From positions 930,001 to 994,000 of the forward strand of contig NZ_CP188040.1 in NCBI RefSeq assembly GCF_049943125.1: a stretch of DNA of 64,000 nucleotides, in the 5' to 3' direction. The notes beneath the pieces are model-generated. The model searched no databases, was not told where the DNA came from, and worked only from the letters and a program-made list of their open reading frames with translations. The position numbers and the translations under genes were made by a program. Numbering within the stretch: position 1 is the stretch's first letter; each line of letters starts with the position of its first letter. Source of the DNA: JAEXZL01 sp049943125 (GTDB lineage Bacteria; Bacillota; Clostridia; Clostridiales; Clostridiaceae). Shown one piece after another: positions 27,667 to 37,144 of the stretch.

Positions 27667-28506
27667 TTACAATATTCTTCTAGCCTTATAAAAGCTCCAA
27701 ATAGTAGAAATCTTCACTACGTCCCCAGCTTTAGGAGAATGAATTATTTGATTATCTCCTACGTATATTCCAACATGATCAGCACTGGTAAATACAATGT
27801 CTCCAGGCTTTAAATCACTTTGTGCTACAGCTGAACCTGCATTAACCTGATCATAGGTAGTTCTTGGTACATTAATTCCAAAGTTCTTATATACATATTG
27901 TACATATCCCGAACAGTCAAAGCCATTAGGGGTTGTACCTCCCCATACATAAGGAATACCTAAGAACTTTTTAGCATATTCTACTACCTCAACGCCATTA
28001 TTAACACGTTCAATATATATTTGAATAGCTTCTATGCTCTTAGCTTGTCCTTTAGTACCTGCCCACTGTCCGTTACTTACCCATGGCATCCAGCCAATAT
28101 CTTCTACATGAGCTCTATATTTTACTATATACCCTGAAGCTTCATTCTCCTTAGAATCCTTCAAGGATACTGATATAGCTTCTATCGGCAGCGCCCTTCC
28201 CGTTGTTCCAGCATTATTTCCTTCATTAGTAACAGGCATGTCTCCTATACTCCTCACATGAGCCTTGTACTCTATCTTGAAATCATCACTAGGCGATGAT
28301 ATATTAATTGCTTCCATAGGCAATGCTCTTCCAGTAGTTCCCGAAATATCACCATCGCTTACAGAACTCATCCAACCTATATTGGAAACATGAGATTTAT
28401 AATTTATAGAAACATTTCCCAGTGCATCTACCTTTATTCCATTAGCAGCAATTACTGATGCAATAATTAGAGATGCAAACATTAATTTCTTTTGTATTTT
28501 TTTCAT
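27667..28506 (-). CDS. Secreted NlpC/P60 endopeptidase with three ChW repeats
   Basis: A 279-residue exported peptidoglycan hydrolase. A signal peptide (about residues 1-28) is followed by three ChW repeats (about 31-72, 76-116, 126-166). The C-terminal NlpC/P60 cysteine peptidase domain (about 173-279) has Cys198 in FDCSGYVQYVY, His244 in DHVGIYVG and a third polar residue, His256, in IIHSP. Such enzymes cleave the D-Glu-diamino acid bond of stem peptides. Repeat 2 has lost the hallmark tryptophan (SIGDMP in place of IGWMP, position 89). The gene stands alone between the two polysaccharide loci, with its own terminator; ATG 28506 follows GGGGGG. The ChW repeats presumably anchor the enzyme to the cell surface, though their ligand is not firmly known. 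Confidence 0.92.
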   Translation of the reverse strand: MKKIQKKLMFASLIIASVIAANGIKVDALGNVSINYKSHVSNIGWMSSVSDGDISGTTGRALPMEAINISSPSDDFKIEYKAHVRSIGDMPVTNEGNNAGTTGRALPIEAISVSLKDSKENEASGYIVKYRAHVEDIGWMPWVSNGQWAGTKGQAKSIEAIQIYIERVNNGVEVVEYAKKFLGIPYVWGGTTPNGFDCSGYVQYVYKNFGINVPRTTYDQVNAGSAVAQSDLKPGDIVFTSADHVGIYVGDNQIIHSPKAGDVVKISTIWSFYKARRIL

Positions 28507-29052
28507 ATTACCCCCCGGTATATTTGTATAAAGATATTATTCGACTTATACCTTTATCCCCTTATTTGCATTTTTACTTATTATATAATTTATTTTAATA
28601 ATATATTAAACAATATACTGGCATTTTATCACTTTATTACCATTTTAATCAACAGATTTCATGTTAATAAATTGTTAATTTGTAACTTAATGTTATTAAA
28701 ATCGTTTATTACTGTTGCTTTCTTTTAAAACTGGCTCATCTTCAGTTATCGCACGAAATATTCTCATAATATACACATATAGAATGTTAATGATGAATCA
28801 AATTCACCTGACAATCTACAATATTTTAAATAACAGTTACTAATTATTCCAATAATTTAACCATGAATTATTAGATATATGTCTGTAGTTTTATGAAGTA
28901 TTTAAAAAAAGTCATTTGATGTATAGACAGGCAATATAAATTTCAAAAGTATACGACAAAGAGTCTTCACCAGCACTTAGTGAAGACTCTATAATTCTAT
29001 TAAAATGAAATTTTAGTTATGATTATCATTTAGTATTGCAAAACACACTATT
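28507..29052. other. Gene-free region between the NlpC/P60 gene and pglF copy 3
   Basis: No convincing gene in 546 bases. It holds the terminator at 28960-28990. It also has a 23-codon minus-strand frame starting at ATG 28767, whose first 21 bases (28757-28777) repeat exactly the start region of the glycosyltransferase gene at 13665-13685. The peptide begins MRIFRAITEDEP and has no recognisable family. The repeat could be a relic of a lost gene start. Promoter elements for the NlpC gene are expected near 28550-28650 but are not distinct in this AT-rich sequence. Confidence 0.4.
28960..28990 (-). terminator. Strong hairpin terminator below pglF copy 3 (end of locus B)
   Basis: AGAGTCTTCAC (28990-28980 read on the minus strand) pairs perfectly over 11 bp with GTGAAGACTCT, with a 9-base loop, and is followed by TTTG. 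It lies about 60 bases past the stop of the gene at 29053-30969 and marks the end of locus B transcription. Confidence 0.7.
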
Positions 29053-30969
29053 TTACATTCTATTTAATAAATATGATTTTTTATCAGTAATTTCTTTTAA
29101 TGAGTAATTCTCTTCTACTGCTGAATAATTATCTCTATCCTCTCTATAATAGGTAGGTACTACTTCCGCAACTTTATCCTTAATCTGTTCCTTTGTACCA
29201 AAAGCAACTACATCTAGAAGCTCATTTATTTGTCTCTTAACTTCATGAAAGTCAAACTCTCCAGGTTTTCCAATAAATATTTTCTCATGATCTGTATTTT
29301 TTAGTCCTTCTTCATCCATAAGTAGCTCTTCGTAGAGCTTTTCTCCGGGTCTAAGTCCTGTTACCTGAATTTTTATATCTTTATGAGGTTCATATCCTGA
29401 TAATCTAATAATATCCTCTGCCATATCATATATTCTCACGGGACTACCCATATCCAATACAAATATCTCACCACCTTTAGCATAAGCTCCTGCCTGCAGC
29501 ACCAGCTGAGCTGCTTCCGGGATCAGCATAAAATACCTTGTTATGTCTTTATGGGTAACTGTTACAGGACCACCTTCTTGAATCTGATTTTCGAAAAGTG
29601 GAATTACTGAGCCGTTGCTCCCTAGTACATTTCCGAATCTTACAGCTACAAACTCCGTTCTACTCTTAGTATTAATAGATTGAATAATCATTTCGCAGAT
29701 TCTCTTAGAAGCCCCCATTACATTTGTTGGATTTACGGCCTTATCGGTGGATATAAGAACAAACCTATTCACTCCATATTTATCTGCACATTCCGCAGTA
29801 TTAAGTGTACCCATAACATTATTCTTTATTGCTTCACCAGGACTAGTCTCCATTAGCGGAACATGCTTATGTGCTGCTGCATGGAATACCACAGACGGCC
29901 TATACTCCTCAAATATCTTTTCGAGCCTCTTTCTATCTCTTACAGAAGCAATTAAAACAGTCAAATTAAGTCCTGGATGCTTCCTAAGAAGCTCATTTTG
30001 AAGATTATAAGCATTATTTTCATAGATATCTAGAATAATCAGCTCCCGGGGCTTAAAGCTTATTATCTGTCTGCAAAGTTCAGAACCAATAGATCCTCCT
30101 CCCCCGGTTACCATAACTCTTTGATTTGTTATGTATTCCTCAATGCCTTCATTGTCCAGTTTGACTGGTTCTCTTCCTAAGATATCTTTTAAATTAATAC
30201 CTCTTACCTGATTAATATAGGATCTATCCTTTAGAAGCTCCCATACTCCTGGCATAGTTTTTACTTCACAGCCAGTTTCACTACATATTTTAAGGAGCTT
30301 TCCCCTTAATTCCTCTCCTAGGGAAGGGATAGCCAGTATTATCAAGTCTATTTCATACATATCAGTAATTGCTTTAATATCATCACTACACCCTAAAACT
30401 TTTATTCCAGATATAAGTTTATTTTTCTTAAAAGGATTATCATCTATAAATCCTATCGGCTGATAGCAGTAATGAGGATTTCTTTCTATATCTTTTAAAA
30501 GATTTATGCCAGCATAACCAGCTCCCACAATAAGTACTCTCTTAAAATCAACTTTATCCACCTTATTCTTCAAAATAGTAAATTGCCTATAAAATCTAAA
30601 AGCTAATCTAAAGGCCATAGTAAACATCGTTATCAATATTCCTGAAAAAATAATAACAGAATAAGGAAGATAATCTGGTAATATTATATTAATGCCTAAA
30701 ATAATTAAATTGCACAGAACATTAGCTGTTGCAATGGTTATTACCTCATCAATCCCAGCATAACTCCACAAACTATTGTAAAGATTAAACAGCTTAAAGA
30801 ATAATACGTAAATTAACGTTATAGGTATAACAAACATTTTATAAAGCTCTATTAGCTCTCCTGGCACATTAAACCCAAAACGAAAAACCAAAGCTAATAT
30901 AAAACTAAGGTTGATAACGAATATGTCACATAAAGCTAATATAAGCTTACGCACCCTTTGTAGTCTCAT
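29053..30969 (-). CDS. Membrane UDP-GlcNAc 4,6-dehydratase (PglF/EpsC/CapD type), copy 3
   Basis: The third paralogue of the membrane 4,6-dehydratases, 638 residues, with the same four N-terminal spans, GAGYAG, TGGGGSIGSE and STDKAVNPTNVMGASKR. It sits at the very end of locus B, 255 bases below capG copy 2. In locus A the two copies stand at the beginning. It is presumably the source of UDP-4-keto sugar for the locus B PglE-type enzyme. The C-terminal ~25 residues differ from the other copies, which is the usual variable tail. GGGGGGC lies just before ATG 30969. Confidence 0.92.
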   Translation of the reverse strand: MRLQRVRKLILALCDIFVINLSFILALVFRFGFNVPGELIELYKMFVIPITLIYVLFFKLFNLYNSLWSYAGIDEVITIATANVLCNLIILGINIILPDYLPYSVIIFSGILITMFTMAFRLAFRFYRQFTILKNKVDKVDFKRVLIVGAGYAGINLLKDIERNPHYCYQPIGFIDDNPFKKNKLISGIKVLGCSDDIKAITDMYEIDLIILAIPSLGEELRGKLLKICSETGCEVKTMPGVWELLKDRSYINQVRGINLKDILGREPVKLDNEGIEEYITNQRVMVTGGGGSIGSELCRQIISFKPRELIILDIYENNAYNLQNELLRKHPGLNLTVLIASVRDRKRLEKIFEEYRPSVVFHAAAHKHVPLMETSPGEAIKNNVMGTLNTAECADKYGVNRFVLISTDKAVNPTNVMGASKRICEMIIQSINTKSRTEFVAVRFGNVLGSNGSVIPLFENQIQEGGPVTVTHKDITRYFMLIPEAAQLVLQAGAYAKGGEIFVLDMGSPVRIYDMAEDIIRLSGYEPHKDIKIQVTGLRPGEKLYEELLMDEEGLKNTDHEKIFIGKPGEFDFHEVKRQINELLDVVAFGTKEQIKDKVAEVVPTYYREDRDNYSAVEENYSLKEITDKKSYLLNRM

Positions 30970-31224
30970 TTTTGCCCCCCTTTATTACCCATAAAAACAA
31001 ATAATTACATAACTGTTCTGTTGCATATCCGATAGGTATATGTTCCATCTAATAAATAATTTGTCTATTATTCTATATCTGACATATTTAAATATAAAAT
31101 ACTTTTGAACCATATTTTAATAACACTCTCTATTTCATAGCCTGACTAACATTACGTAATTATTACGTTATTTAATGAGCTATAAAAGTTAAAATACTGT
31201 TAACAAAGTCACCAAATTCGAAAC

Positions 31225-32349
31225 TTACTTACTCCAAATAACTCTATTAATATAGTCAGTATAGGAGAGAATTATTCTAAGTACCTTATCTGAAACATTA
31301 GGCATGGAATAATCCTTTACTAGCCTTAATCTATCCTTTTCCTGTGTTTCCAAAATCTCTAGCCCTTGAAGAATTCTATCCTTCTTTAGTCCAACCATCA
31401 TAACTGCTGCTTCTTCCATTGCTTCAGGTCTTTCATGAGCTTCTCTGATATTTAGTGCCTTAAATCCTAATATAGAAGACTCCTCACTAATTGTTCCACT
31501 ATCACTTAGTACAACTTTTGCATTTAACTGAAGCTGATTATAGTCATTGAATCCTAATGGCTTCATAGTTTTAATGAGTTTATTAAACTGTATGTTTTTA
31601 GACTCAATCATCTTTCTTGTTCTAGGATGTGTACTTACAATAAGTGGCAACTGATATTTTTCAGCTATGGTATTCAAGCTATCTACTAGGTCCATAAAAT
31701 TTTCTTCTGAGTTTATGTTTTCTTCCCTATGTGCTGAAACTACAAAATAATTGCCACGGTCAAGTCCCAGTCTTTTAAGAATATCAGAACCCTCTATATC
31801 ATTTTTTCTTGACTCTAGAACTTCAAACATAGGACTTCCAGTTTTTATTATTCTATCTGCCGACACACCTTCCCTAAGTAAATATTCCCTAGCTATATCA
31901 CTATAAGTAAGATTAATATCTGCTATATGGTCTACAATCTTTCTGTTTGTTTCTTCAGGAACTCTCTGATCGAAGCATCTATTACCAGCTTCCATATGGA
32001 ATATTGGTATATGACGTCTCTTAGCCGCTATTGCACACAGACAACTGTTTGTGTCTCCGAGAACGAGTATAGCATCAGGATTTACTTTTTCCATAATTGG
32101 GTCTATTTTAATCAATATATTTCCAATGGTCTCTATAGCAGTACCATTAGCAGCATCAAGAAAATAGTCTGGCTTTCTTAAACTAAAGTCATTAAAAAAC
32201 ACTTCATTAAGTTCATAATCATAGTTTTGTCCTGTATGTACAAGAATATGATCAATAGCTCCTGACTCCTCCAACTTATTAATAACAGCTGAAAGACGGA
32301 TTATTTCAGGTCTTGTACCTACAACAGTCATTACCTTTAGCTTCTTCAT
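31225..32349 (-). CDS. capG: UDP-N-acetylglucosamine 2-epimerase family, UDP-L-FucNAc synthase (CapG), copy 2
   Basis: The locus B counterpart of the gene at 2413-3537, colinear along its length, with GTRPEIIRLSAVI, HTGQNYDYELNEVFF, GDTNSCLCA and SDSGTISEESSIL. ATG 32349 (374 residues) is chosen over an in-frame start at 32403 because GGAGG precedes it and the CapG family begins there. It ends the capE-capF-capG string. A 255-base gap without a gene (30970-31224) separates it from pglF copy 3. Confidence 0.9.
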   Translation of the reverse strand: MKKLKVMTVVGTRPEIIRLSAVINKLEESGAIDHILVHTGQNYDYELNEVFFNDFSLRKPDYFLDAANGTAIETIGNILIKIDPIMEKVNPDAILVLGDTNSCLCAIAAKRRHIPIFHMEAGNRCFDQRVPEETNRKIVDHIADINLTYSDIAREYLLREGVSADRIIKTGSPMFEVLESRKNDIEGSDILKRLGLDRGNYFVVSAHREENINSEENFMDLVDSLNTIAEKYQLPLIVSTHPRTRKMIESKNIQFNKLIKTMKPLGFNDYNQLQLNAKVVLSDSGTISEESSILGFKALNIREAHERPEAMEEAAVMMVGLKKDRILQGLEILETQEKDRLRLVKDYSMPNVSDKVLRIILSYTDYINRVIWSK

Positions 32350-32353
32350 GCTT

Positions 32354-33463
32354 CTAAACCTCCAAATAATAAGTATCTGGTCTGTCTGGATCAAATTGCT
32401 CATTAGCCCACATTACAGTAACCATATCCTTATCTCCTAAGTTTTCTATGTTATGTGTATATCCTGTAGGTATATCTACTACCTCAAGTTTATCCCCGTT
32501 TACATAATATTCGATGATTTCATCTGAATCTATTCTTCTAAAACGAATAACTCCGACTCCACTTACCACAAGGAACTTCTCATTTTTTGTATGATGCCAA
32601 TGGTTTACCTTTGTAATTCCTGGTTTTGATATATTTACAGATATTTGTCCTCTTTCAGCTGTCTTGATAAATTCAGTAAAGGATCCCCTATTATCTATAT
32701 TCATTTTTAAGGGATAACTGAATCTATCTTCTGGTAAGTAACTTAAATATGTACTATAAAGCTTCTTGGTAAAAACATCAGACATATCTGGTATAGAAAG
32801 TTCTTCTCGACTTTTTTTAAAAGAATATATTAACTCTACAATTTTTCCTAATGCTATGGTATGAGCAGTTGTCACTACGCAATAACTTCCAACTTTATTC
32901 TCTCTTCCATTTAATGCATTTATAAGTTCCTCCACAACATCATCAATATACACAAGATTCATAACCACATCTGAATTATTAACGGTTATAGGCTTATCAT
33001 TAGCAATATTGTGACAGAATGTAGCTACCGCGCTATTATAATTGGGCTTACACCACTTTCCAAAGACATTAGGGAATCTATAGACAAACACCTTAGCATT
33101 ATTTTCTATGCCATAATTAAAAATCAAGTCTTCACCAGCTTTTTTACTATTCCCATACGGATTATTTAATTCAGCCTGAATAGATGACGAAATCATAATA
33201 GGACAATTATTTTTATGCTTTTTAAGCAAATCAAGAAGAGCTGATGTAAAACCAAAGTTACCTTTCATAAATTCTGATTGTTCCTTTGGTCTATTAACTC
33301 CTGCTAAATGGTATATAAATTCAGCTTTTGTACAATAATCTTCTAGTAATTCTGGTTGTGTATCAATATCATATTCAAATATATCAAAGTACTTCCTATT
33401 CTTAAGTTCTGCTATAAGATTTTTACCTATAAAGCCTTTTGCTCCAGTTACTAATATCTTCAT
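32354..33463 (-). CDS. capF: CapF-type bifunctional UDP-sugar reductase/epimerase, copy 2
   Basis: A 369-residue paralogue of the locus A CapF: an N-terminal SDR domain with TGAKGFIGKN and a C-terminal cupin with HWHHTKNEKFLVVSG and the closing PDTYYLEV. One cupin-neighbouring residue differs from copy 1 (KVNHWHH against KGNHWHH). Together with the intact CapE next door this copy should give a working UDP-L-FucNAc route. The gene begins 18 bases below capE. Confidence 0.92.
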   Translation of the reverse strand: MKILVTGAKGFIGKNLIAELKNRKYFDIFEYDIDTQPELLEDYCTKAEFIYHLAGVNRPKEQSEFMKGNFGFTSALLDLLKKHKNNCPIMISSSIQAELNNPYGNSKKAGEDLIFNYGIENNAKVFVYRFPNVFGKWCKPNYNSAVATFCHNIANDKPITVNNSDVVMNLVYIDDVVEELINALNGRENKVGSYCVVTTAHTIALGKIVELIYSFKKSREELSIPDMSDVFTKKLYSTYLSYLPEDRFSYPLKMNIDNRGSFTEFIKTAERGQISVNISKPGITKVNHWHHTKNEKFLVVSGVGVIRFRRIDSDEIIEYYVNGDKLEVVDIPTGYTHNIENLGDKDMVTVMWANEQFDPDRPDTYYLEV

Positions 33464-33480
33464 TCTATTATCCAGCCTTT

Positions 33481-34533
33481 CTAATTTTCATTGATACTGG
33501 CTGCCGCCTCACTTCTAGCGTTAAACAGTTCTAACTCTTTTCTTACATAATCAAGAGATAAAAGTTTCTCTTTAATCTGCTTTAAAGTGAGCCTTTCTGT
33601 ATTATCAGAATTATATTCTATGTCTGTAGATAACTTTTCGTCACCATCGATAAAATACTTGTCATAGTTTAGATCCCTTGTATCTGCAGGTACTCGGAAG
33701 AATCCACTCATATCCTCAGATACTACATACTCTTCTCTAGTTAAAAGTGTTTCATATCTCTTTTCCCCATGTCTAGTACCTATAACTTTAATTTCATTAT
33801 CTACATTGAACAGTTCTTTAATTGCCAGTGCTAAGTCACCTATTGTGGAGGCTGGGGATTTCTGAACCATAATATCGCCAGCTTCTGCATTATGGAATGC
33901 AAATATTACTAATTCAACAGCTTCTTCAAGACTCATTAAAAACCTAGTCATATCGGGATCAGTAACTGTTAATGGCTGTCCACTTTTTATCTGTTCAATA
34001 AACAGAGGGATTACAGAACCCCTAGAAGCCATAACATTTCCATACCTAGTACCGCAGATTAAGGTTTTATCAGGAGATACCGTCTTAGATTTAGCAACAA
34101 ATACTTTCTCCATCATAGCTTTTGATATTCCCATAGCATTTATTGGATAGGCAGCTTTATCTGTCGACAAGCATATAACCTTTTTAACCCCTGCTTCTAC
34201 GGCTGAAGTTAGTACGTTATCAGTTCCAATCACATTTGTTTTAACAGCTTCTAACGGAAAAAACTCACAAGAAGGTACCTGTTTGAGAGCTGCGGCATGA
34301 AATATATAGTCTACTCCATGCATTGCATTTTTAACACTAGCCAGATCTCTTACATCTCCAATATAAAATTTAAGCTTTTCATTTTTATATAGCTTTCTCA
34401 TATCGTCTTGTTTTTTCTCATCTCTTGAAAAAATCCTAATTTCTTTGATATCCGTATTTAAGAATCTCTTCATAACAGCATTCCCAAAAGAACCTGTGCC
34501 ACCTGTAATTAACAATGTCTTATTCTCAAACAT
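33481..34533 (-). CDS. capE: UDP-GlcNAc 4,6-dehydratase/5-epimerase (CapE), copy 2, intact
   Basis: A soluble SDR of 350 residues that starts UDP-L-FucNAc synthesis: it removes water from C4-C6 of UDP-GlcNAc and inverts C5. It has TGGTGSFGNAV near the N-terminus, ALKQVPSCEFFP, and STDKAAYPINAMGISKAMMEK, with the Met-for-Tyr change seen in these dehydratases. Unlike copy 1 it keeps the full C-terminus (RDLNYDKYFIDGDEKL and the helical end), and it served as the reference for recognising the frameshift there. It begins 3 bases below the preceding glycosyltransferase stop. Confidence 0.92.
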   Translation of the reverse strand: MFENKTLLITGGTGSFGNAVMKRFLNTDIKEIRIFSRDEKKQDDMRKLYKNEKLKFYIGDVRDLASVKNAMHGVDYIFHAAALKQVPSCEFFPLEAVKTNVIGTDNVLTSAVEAGVKKVICLSTDKAAYPINAMGISKAMMEKVFVAKSKTVSPDKTLICGTRYGNVMASRGSVIPLFIEQIKSGQPLTVTDPDMTRFLMSLEEAVELVIFAFHNAEAGDIMVQKSPASTIGDLALAIKELFNVDNEIKVIGTRHGEKRYETLLTREEYVVSEDMSGFFRVPADTRDLNYDKYFIDGDEKLSTDIEYNSDNTERLTLKQIKEKLLSLDYVRKELELFNARSEAAASINEN

Positions 34534-34535
34534 AT

Positions 34536-35765
34536 TTAATCCTCTCTTCTCACATAATTAAAATGACTCATAATTATCCTATATGAGTCTTTTGATGTAT
34601 AATTTCTTTCAAGATAATTCCTAGCATTAAGACCCATTTCTGTTCTAGTTTTCTCATTTAATATCTTTTGTAAGTTTTGATTAAAGCTTTCTAAATCGCC
34701 ACTCTCACTCCAATATCCGAAATTTCCTTCTCTTATTATATCCGCAATATCTGTGGTAATATCCGTGGAAGCCAATATTGGCATAGCTGCTTCCATATAA
34801 GATAGAAGTCTGGATGGAAAATTAGGAATGGTAAATCTCTTATCCAAAAAAATAAGACCTACATCACTAATACTTAATAATTCTTCATAATCTAGCTTCG
34901 ATAATTGAGGAACTAGTAACGCATTATCGGGCTTATAATTATCAAAAAAATCTTTAAGCTTATAAAACTCTGTACCTGAACCAGCAATAATAAAATACAC
35001 TTCATTATTATTTTTATTTACTTTTAAGCATTCAATTAAAAAGTCAATTCCTTGAGGCTTTCCAAGGTTACCTCCATATATAAAAACCACTTTATTTGAT
35101 GGCACATCATACTTTACTCTAACTTTTCCCTTAGCTTCCCCGCTATATATAAGCCCTTGGGGCTCTATACTATTAGGACAAACCTCTACAGAATCCATAT
35201 CTAAATACCTATTATGCTTTAATATATATTTAACATTAGCATTAGACATACATCCTATATAATCAGATAGCTTATAGAGTTGTTTTTCTTTTGTTCTAAA
35301 ATAACTATGTATTATACCTTTTAATCCCGATTTTCTCATCATATCCAAATCCACAGCATTTTGTGGAAATATATCCTTAAGCAATAAGTATGTTCTCGCC
35401 CCATCCCTTTTTTTAATATATCCTATAGCTTTAGTAAGGGTTATGGGAGGGGTTGAATATAAAATCAAGTCAAACTTTACACTGGAAAAGTATTTTTTGA
35501 GTCCTTTTTTAACTCTAGATTCTAATGTCAAAGTTGAGATACCCTTTTCAACAATATTAGTTTTTTGTATATTACCGATTTGTAACTTAAGTATCTTGTA
35601 TATACCTTTGTCAATAATATGAGTCTTTTCTTTTTTTCTTATTTCTGTTGGTGAAACTATATATACATTATGATTATCTTTAATAAATTCTCTCAACAAA
35701 TCCGTATATATGTTTCTTTCTTCTAATGAACTAAAATCTATTAAAGTTAAAAATAGAACATTCAT
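34536..35765 (-). CDS. Glycosyltransferase family 4 (WbuB-like), candidate L-FucNAc transferase
   Basis: A 409-residue GT-B enzyme. The N-terminal half resembles WbuB/FnlA-cluster transferases (LYSTPPITLTKAIGYIKKRD, LLKDIFPQNAVDLDMM, IGCMSNANVKYI). The donor half has VFIYGGNLGKPQGIDFLIE and NFPSRLLSYMEAAMPILAS. These motifs recur in the transferases that accompany capE-capF-capG/fnlABC genes. Because it directly precedes capE here, I infer that it uses UDP-L-FucNAc. The specificity is inference; the family is well supported. AGGAGA stands before ATG 35765. Confidence 0.83.
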   Translation of the reverse strand: MNVLFLTLIDFSSLEERNIYTDLLREFIKDNHNVYIVSPTEIRKKEKTHIIDKGIYKILKLQIGNIQKTNIVEKGISTLTLESRVKKGLKKYFSSVKFDLILYSTPPITLTKAIGYIKKRDGARTYLLLKDIFPQNAVDLDMMRKSGLKGIIHSYFRTKEKQLYKLSDYIGCMSNANVKYILKHNRYLDMDSVEVCPNSIEPQGLIYSGEAKGKVRVKYDVPSNKVVFIYGGNLGKPQGIDFLIECLKVNKNNNEVYFIIAGSGTEFYKLKDFFDNYKPDNALLVPQLSKLDYEELLSISDVGLIFLDKRFTIPNFPSRLLSYMEAAMPILASTDITTDIADIIREGNFGYWSESGDLESFNQNLQKILNEKTRTEMGLNARNYLERNYTSKDSYRIIMSHFNYVRRED

Positions 35766-35834
35766 TCAACCTATTCTCCTATTATCATCATTAACTCTAA
35801 ACAGCAATGTAGTATGTAACACATTATTCTCTTC

Positions 35835-36479
35835 TTAATTGGTTTCGTGATATTTAATTGGCTTAGCAGGAACTCCTATGGCTGTACAATTAGACGGCAG
35901 ATCTTTAATGACAACGGATCCTGCACCAATAATTGAATTATCACCAACGCAGATTCCTTGAATGATTGCAGAAGATGTTCCAACACTAACACATTTGCCT
36001 ATATTTACATATCCTGATATATTTACACTTGGAAGTATAGTAGCATAGTCACCTATAACAGCATCATGCCCTACAGTACAATCTAGATTAATAATTACAT
36101 GCTTTCCAACAGAAATGTTAACGGTAAGAATGTTAGATGCGCATATAACCGTTCCTTCTCCAATCTCAACCGTTTCTGAAAATATAACATTGGGATGGAT
36201 TAAAACAGGATATTTATTTTTACTACCTTCTAACTTATCCATAACCTTCTTTTTGATTATTGGATCACCAATAGCATTAATCACATATAATTGTTGTTTC
36301 TTTAACCACTCTAAATTTCCAACAACCTTATATCCATTAATTTTCATGCCATCTACTGATTTATCATCATCTACAAACCCCAGTATATTCCATTGACTGT
36401 TAACTTTGTTTATTTCTTCGATAAGCCAAGCCACTTCTCTCCCAAATCCACCTGCACCAATTATAACTATATCCTTCAT
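35835..36479 (-). CDS. Sugar acetyltransferase (PglD/NeuD family), locus B
   Basis: A 214-residue paralogue of the gene at 19097-19735, with the Rossmann-like start IIGAGGFGREVAWLIEEI and a beta-helix with LDCTVGHDAVIGDY (general-base His) and SVGTSSAIIQGI. It is predicted to acetylate UDP-4-amino-sugar in the locus B bacillosamine branch. It overlaps the PglC-type gene by 4 bases and has AAGGAGGAGG before the ATG. Confidence 0.87.
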   Translation of the reverse strand: MKDIVIIGAGGFGREVAWLIEEINKVNSQWNILGFVDDDKSVDGMKINGYKVVGNLEWLKKQQLYVINAIGDPIIKKKVMDKLEGSKNKYPVLIHPNVIFSETVEIGEGTVICASNILTVNISVGKHVIINLDCTVGHDAVIGDYATILPSVNISGYVNIGKCVSVGTSSAIIQGICVGDNSIIGAGSVVIKDLPSNCTAIGVPAKPIKYHETN

Positions 36480-37144
36480 AATCCTCCTCCTTTATTACCC
36501 ATAAACTTTTCCATAGTTACAGAGGAAGCAGAGTTAACTCCCTCTTTAACGAATACTTTTTTTATAGTTATACAAATAATCTTTAAATCAAATAAAAATG
36601 TAATGTTATTTACATACTCAATATCAAGATTAAACTTATCTTCCCAGCTAATAGTATTACGGCCGTTAACCTGGGCCCATCCTGACAAGCCCGGTCTTAC
36701 GTCATGTCTATGTTTTTCAAAATCATTATATAATGGTAGATACTCAGCAAGAAGCGGCCTAGGTCCAATAATACTCATATCTCCCTTTAGGATATTGAAT
36801 AGTTCTGGCAACTCATCTAAGCTTGTACTTCTTAACATTCTGCAAAATTTAGTTAATCTAATGCTATCCGGCAAAAAATCACCATTCTCATCTCTTTCGT
36901 CAGTCATTGTTCTAAACTTATATAAAGTAAATATCTTTCCATTTAGCCCTGGTCTTTTTTGTTTGAATATAACAGGCGTTCCCAACCTAATTCTCACTAA
37001 AATAACAATAATTACCACAACAGGACTTAAAAAAATAATAGCTATCAAAGATAACATAATATCTAAAATTCTCTTAATATAATTCCTATAAATATTATTA
37101 GAACTTCTGATATTCTTCTGTCTGTCCTGAACTTTTATACTCAT
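36476..37144 (-). CDS. Initiating phosphoglycosyl transferase (PglC-like), locus B
   Basis: A monotopic sugar-1-phosphate transferase to undecaprenyl phosphate, paralogue of 19732-20409. It has FKQKRPG, YKFRTMTDERDENGD, the Asp-Glu pair in SLDELPEL, GDMSIIGPRPLL and RPGLSGWAQVNGRN. I prefer ATG 37144 (222 residues, AAGGGG upstream) to an upstream in-frame start at 37189. Even so it overlaps the end of the aminotransferase gene by 47 bases, because that protein has a longer tail than its locus A homologue. Confidence 0.88.
   Translation of the reverse strand: MSIKVQDRQKNIRSSNNIYRNYIKRILDIMLSLIAIIFLSPVVVIIVILVRIRLGTPVIFKQKRPGLNGKIFTLYKFRTMTDERDENGDFLPDSIRLTKFCRMLRSTSLDELPELFNILKGDMSIIGPRPLLAEYLPLYNDFEKHRHDVRPGLSGWAQVNGRNTISWEDKFNLDIEYVNNITFLFDLKIICITIKKVFVKEGVNSASSVTMEKFMGNKGGGL

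Noticed and set aside
28696..28767. A 23-codon minus-strand peptide gene
   Set aside because: It has no clear ribosome site and no known family. It is kept only as a curiosity because its start repeats another gene start.
36393..37082. A 229-codon open frame on the plus strand opposite the locus B PglC-type gene
   Set aside because: It is the antisense shadow of a well-conserved sugar transferase gene. The translation is low-complexity and Ser/Leu/Ile rich, with no family pattern and no ribosome binding site.
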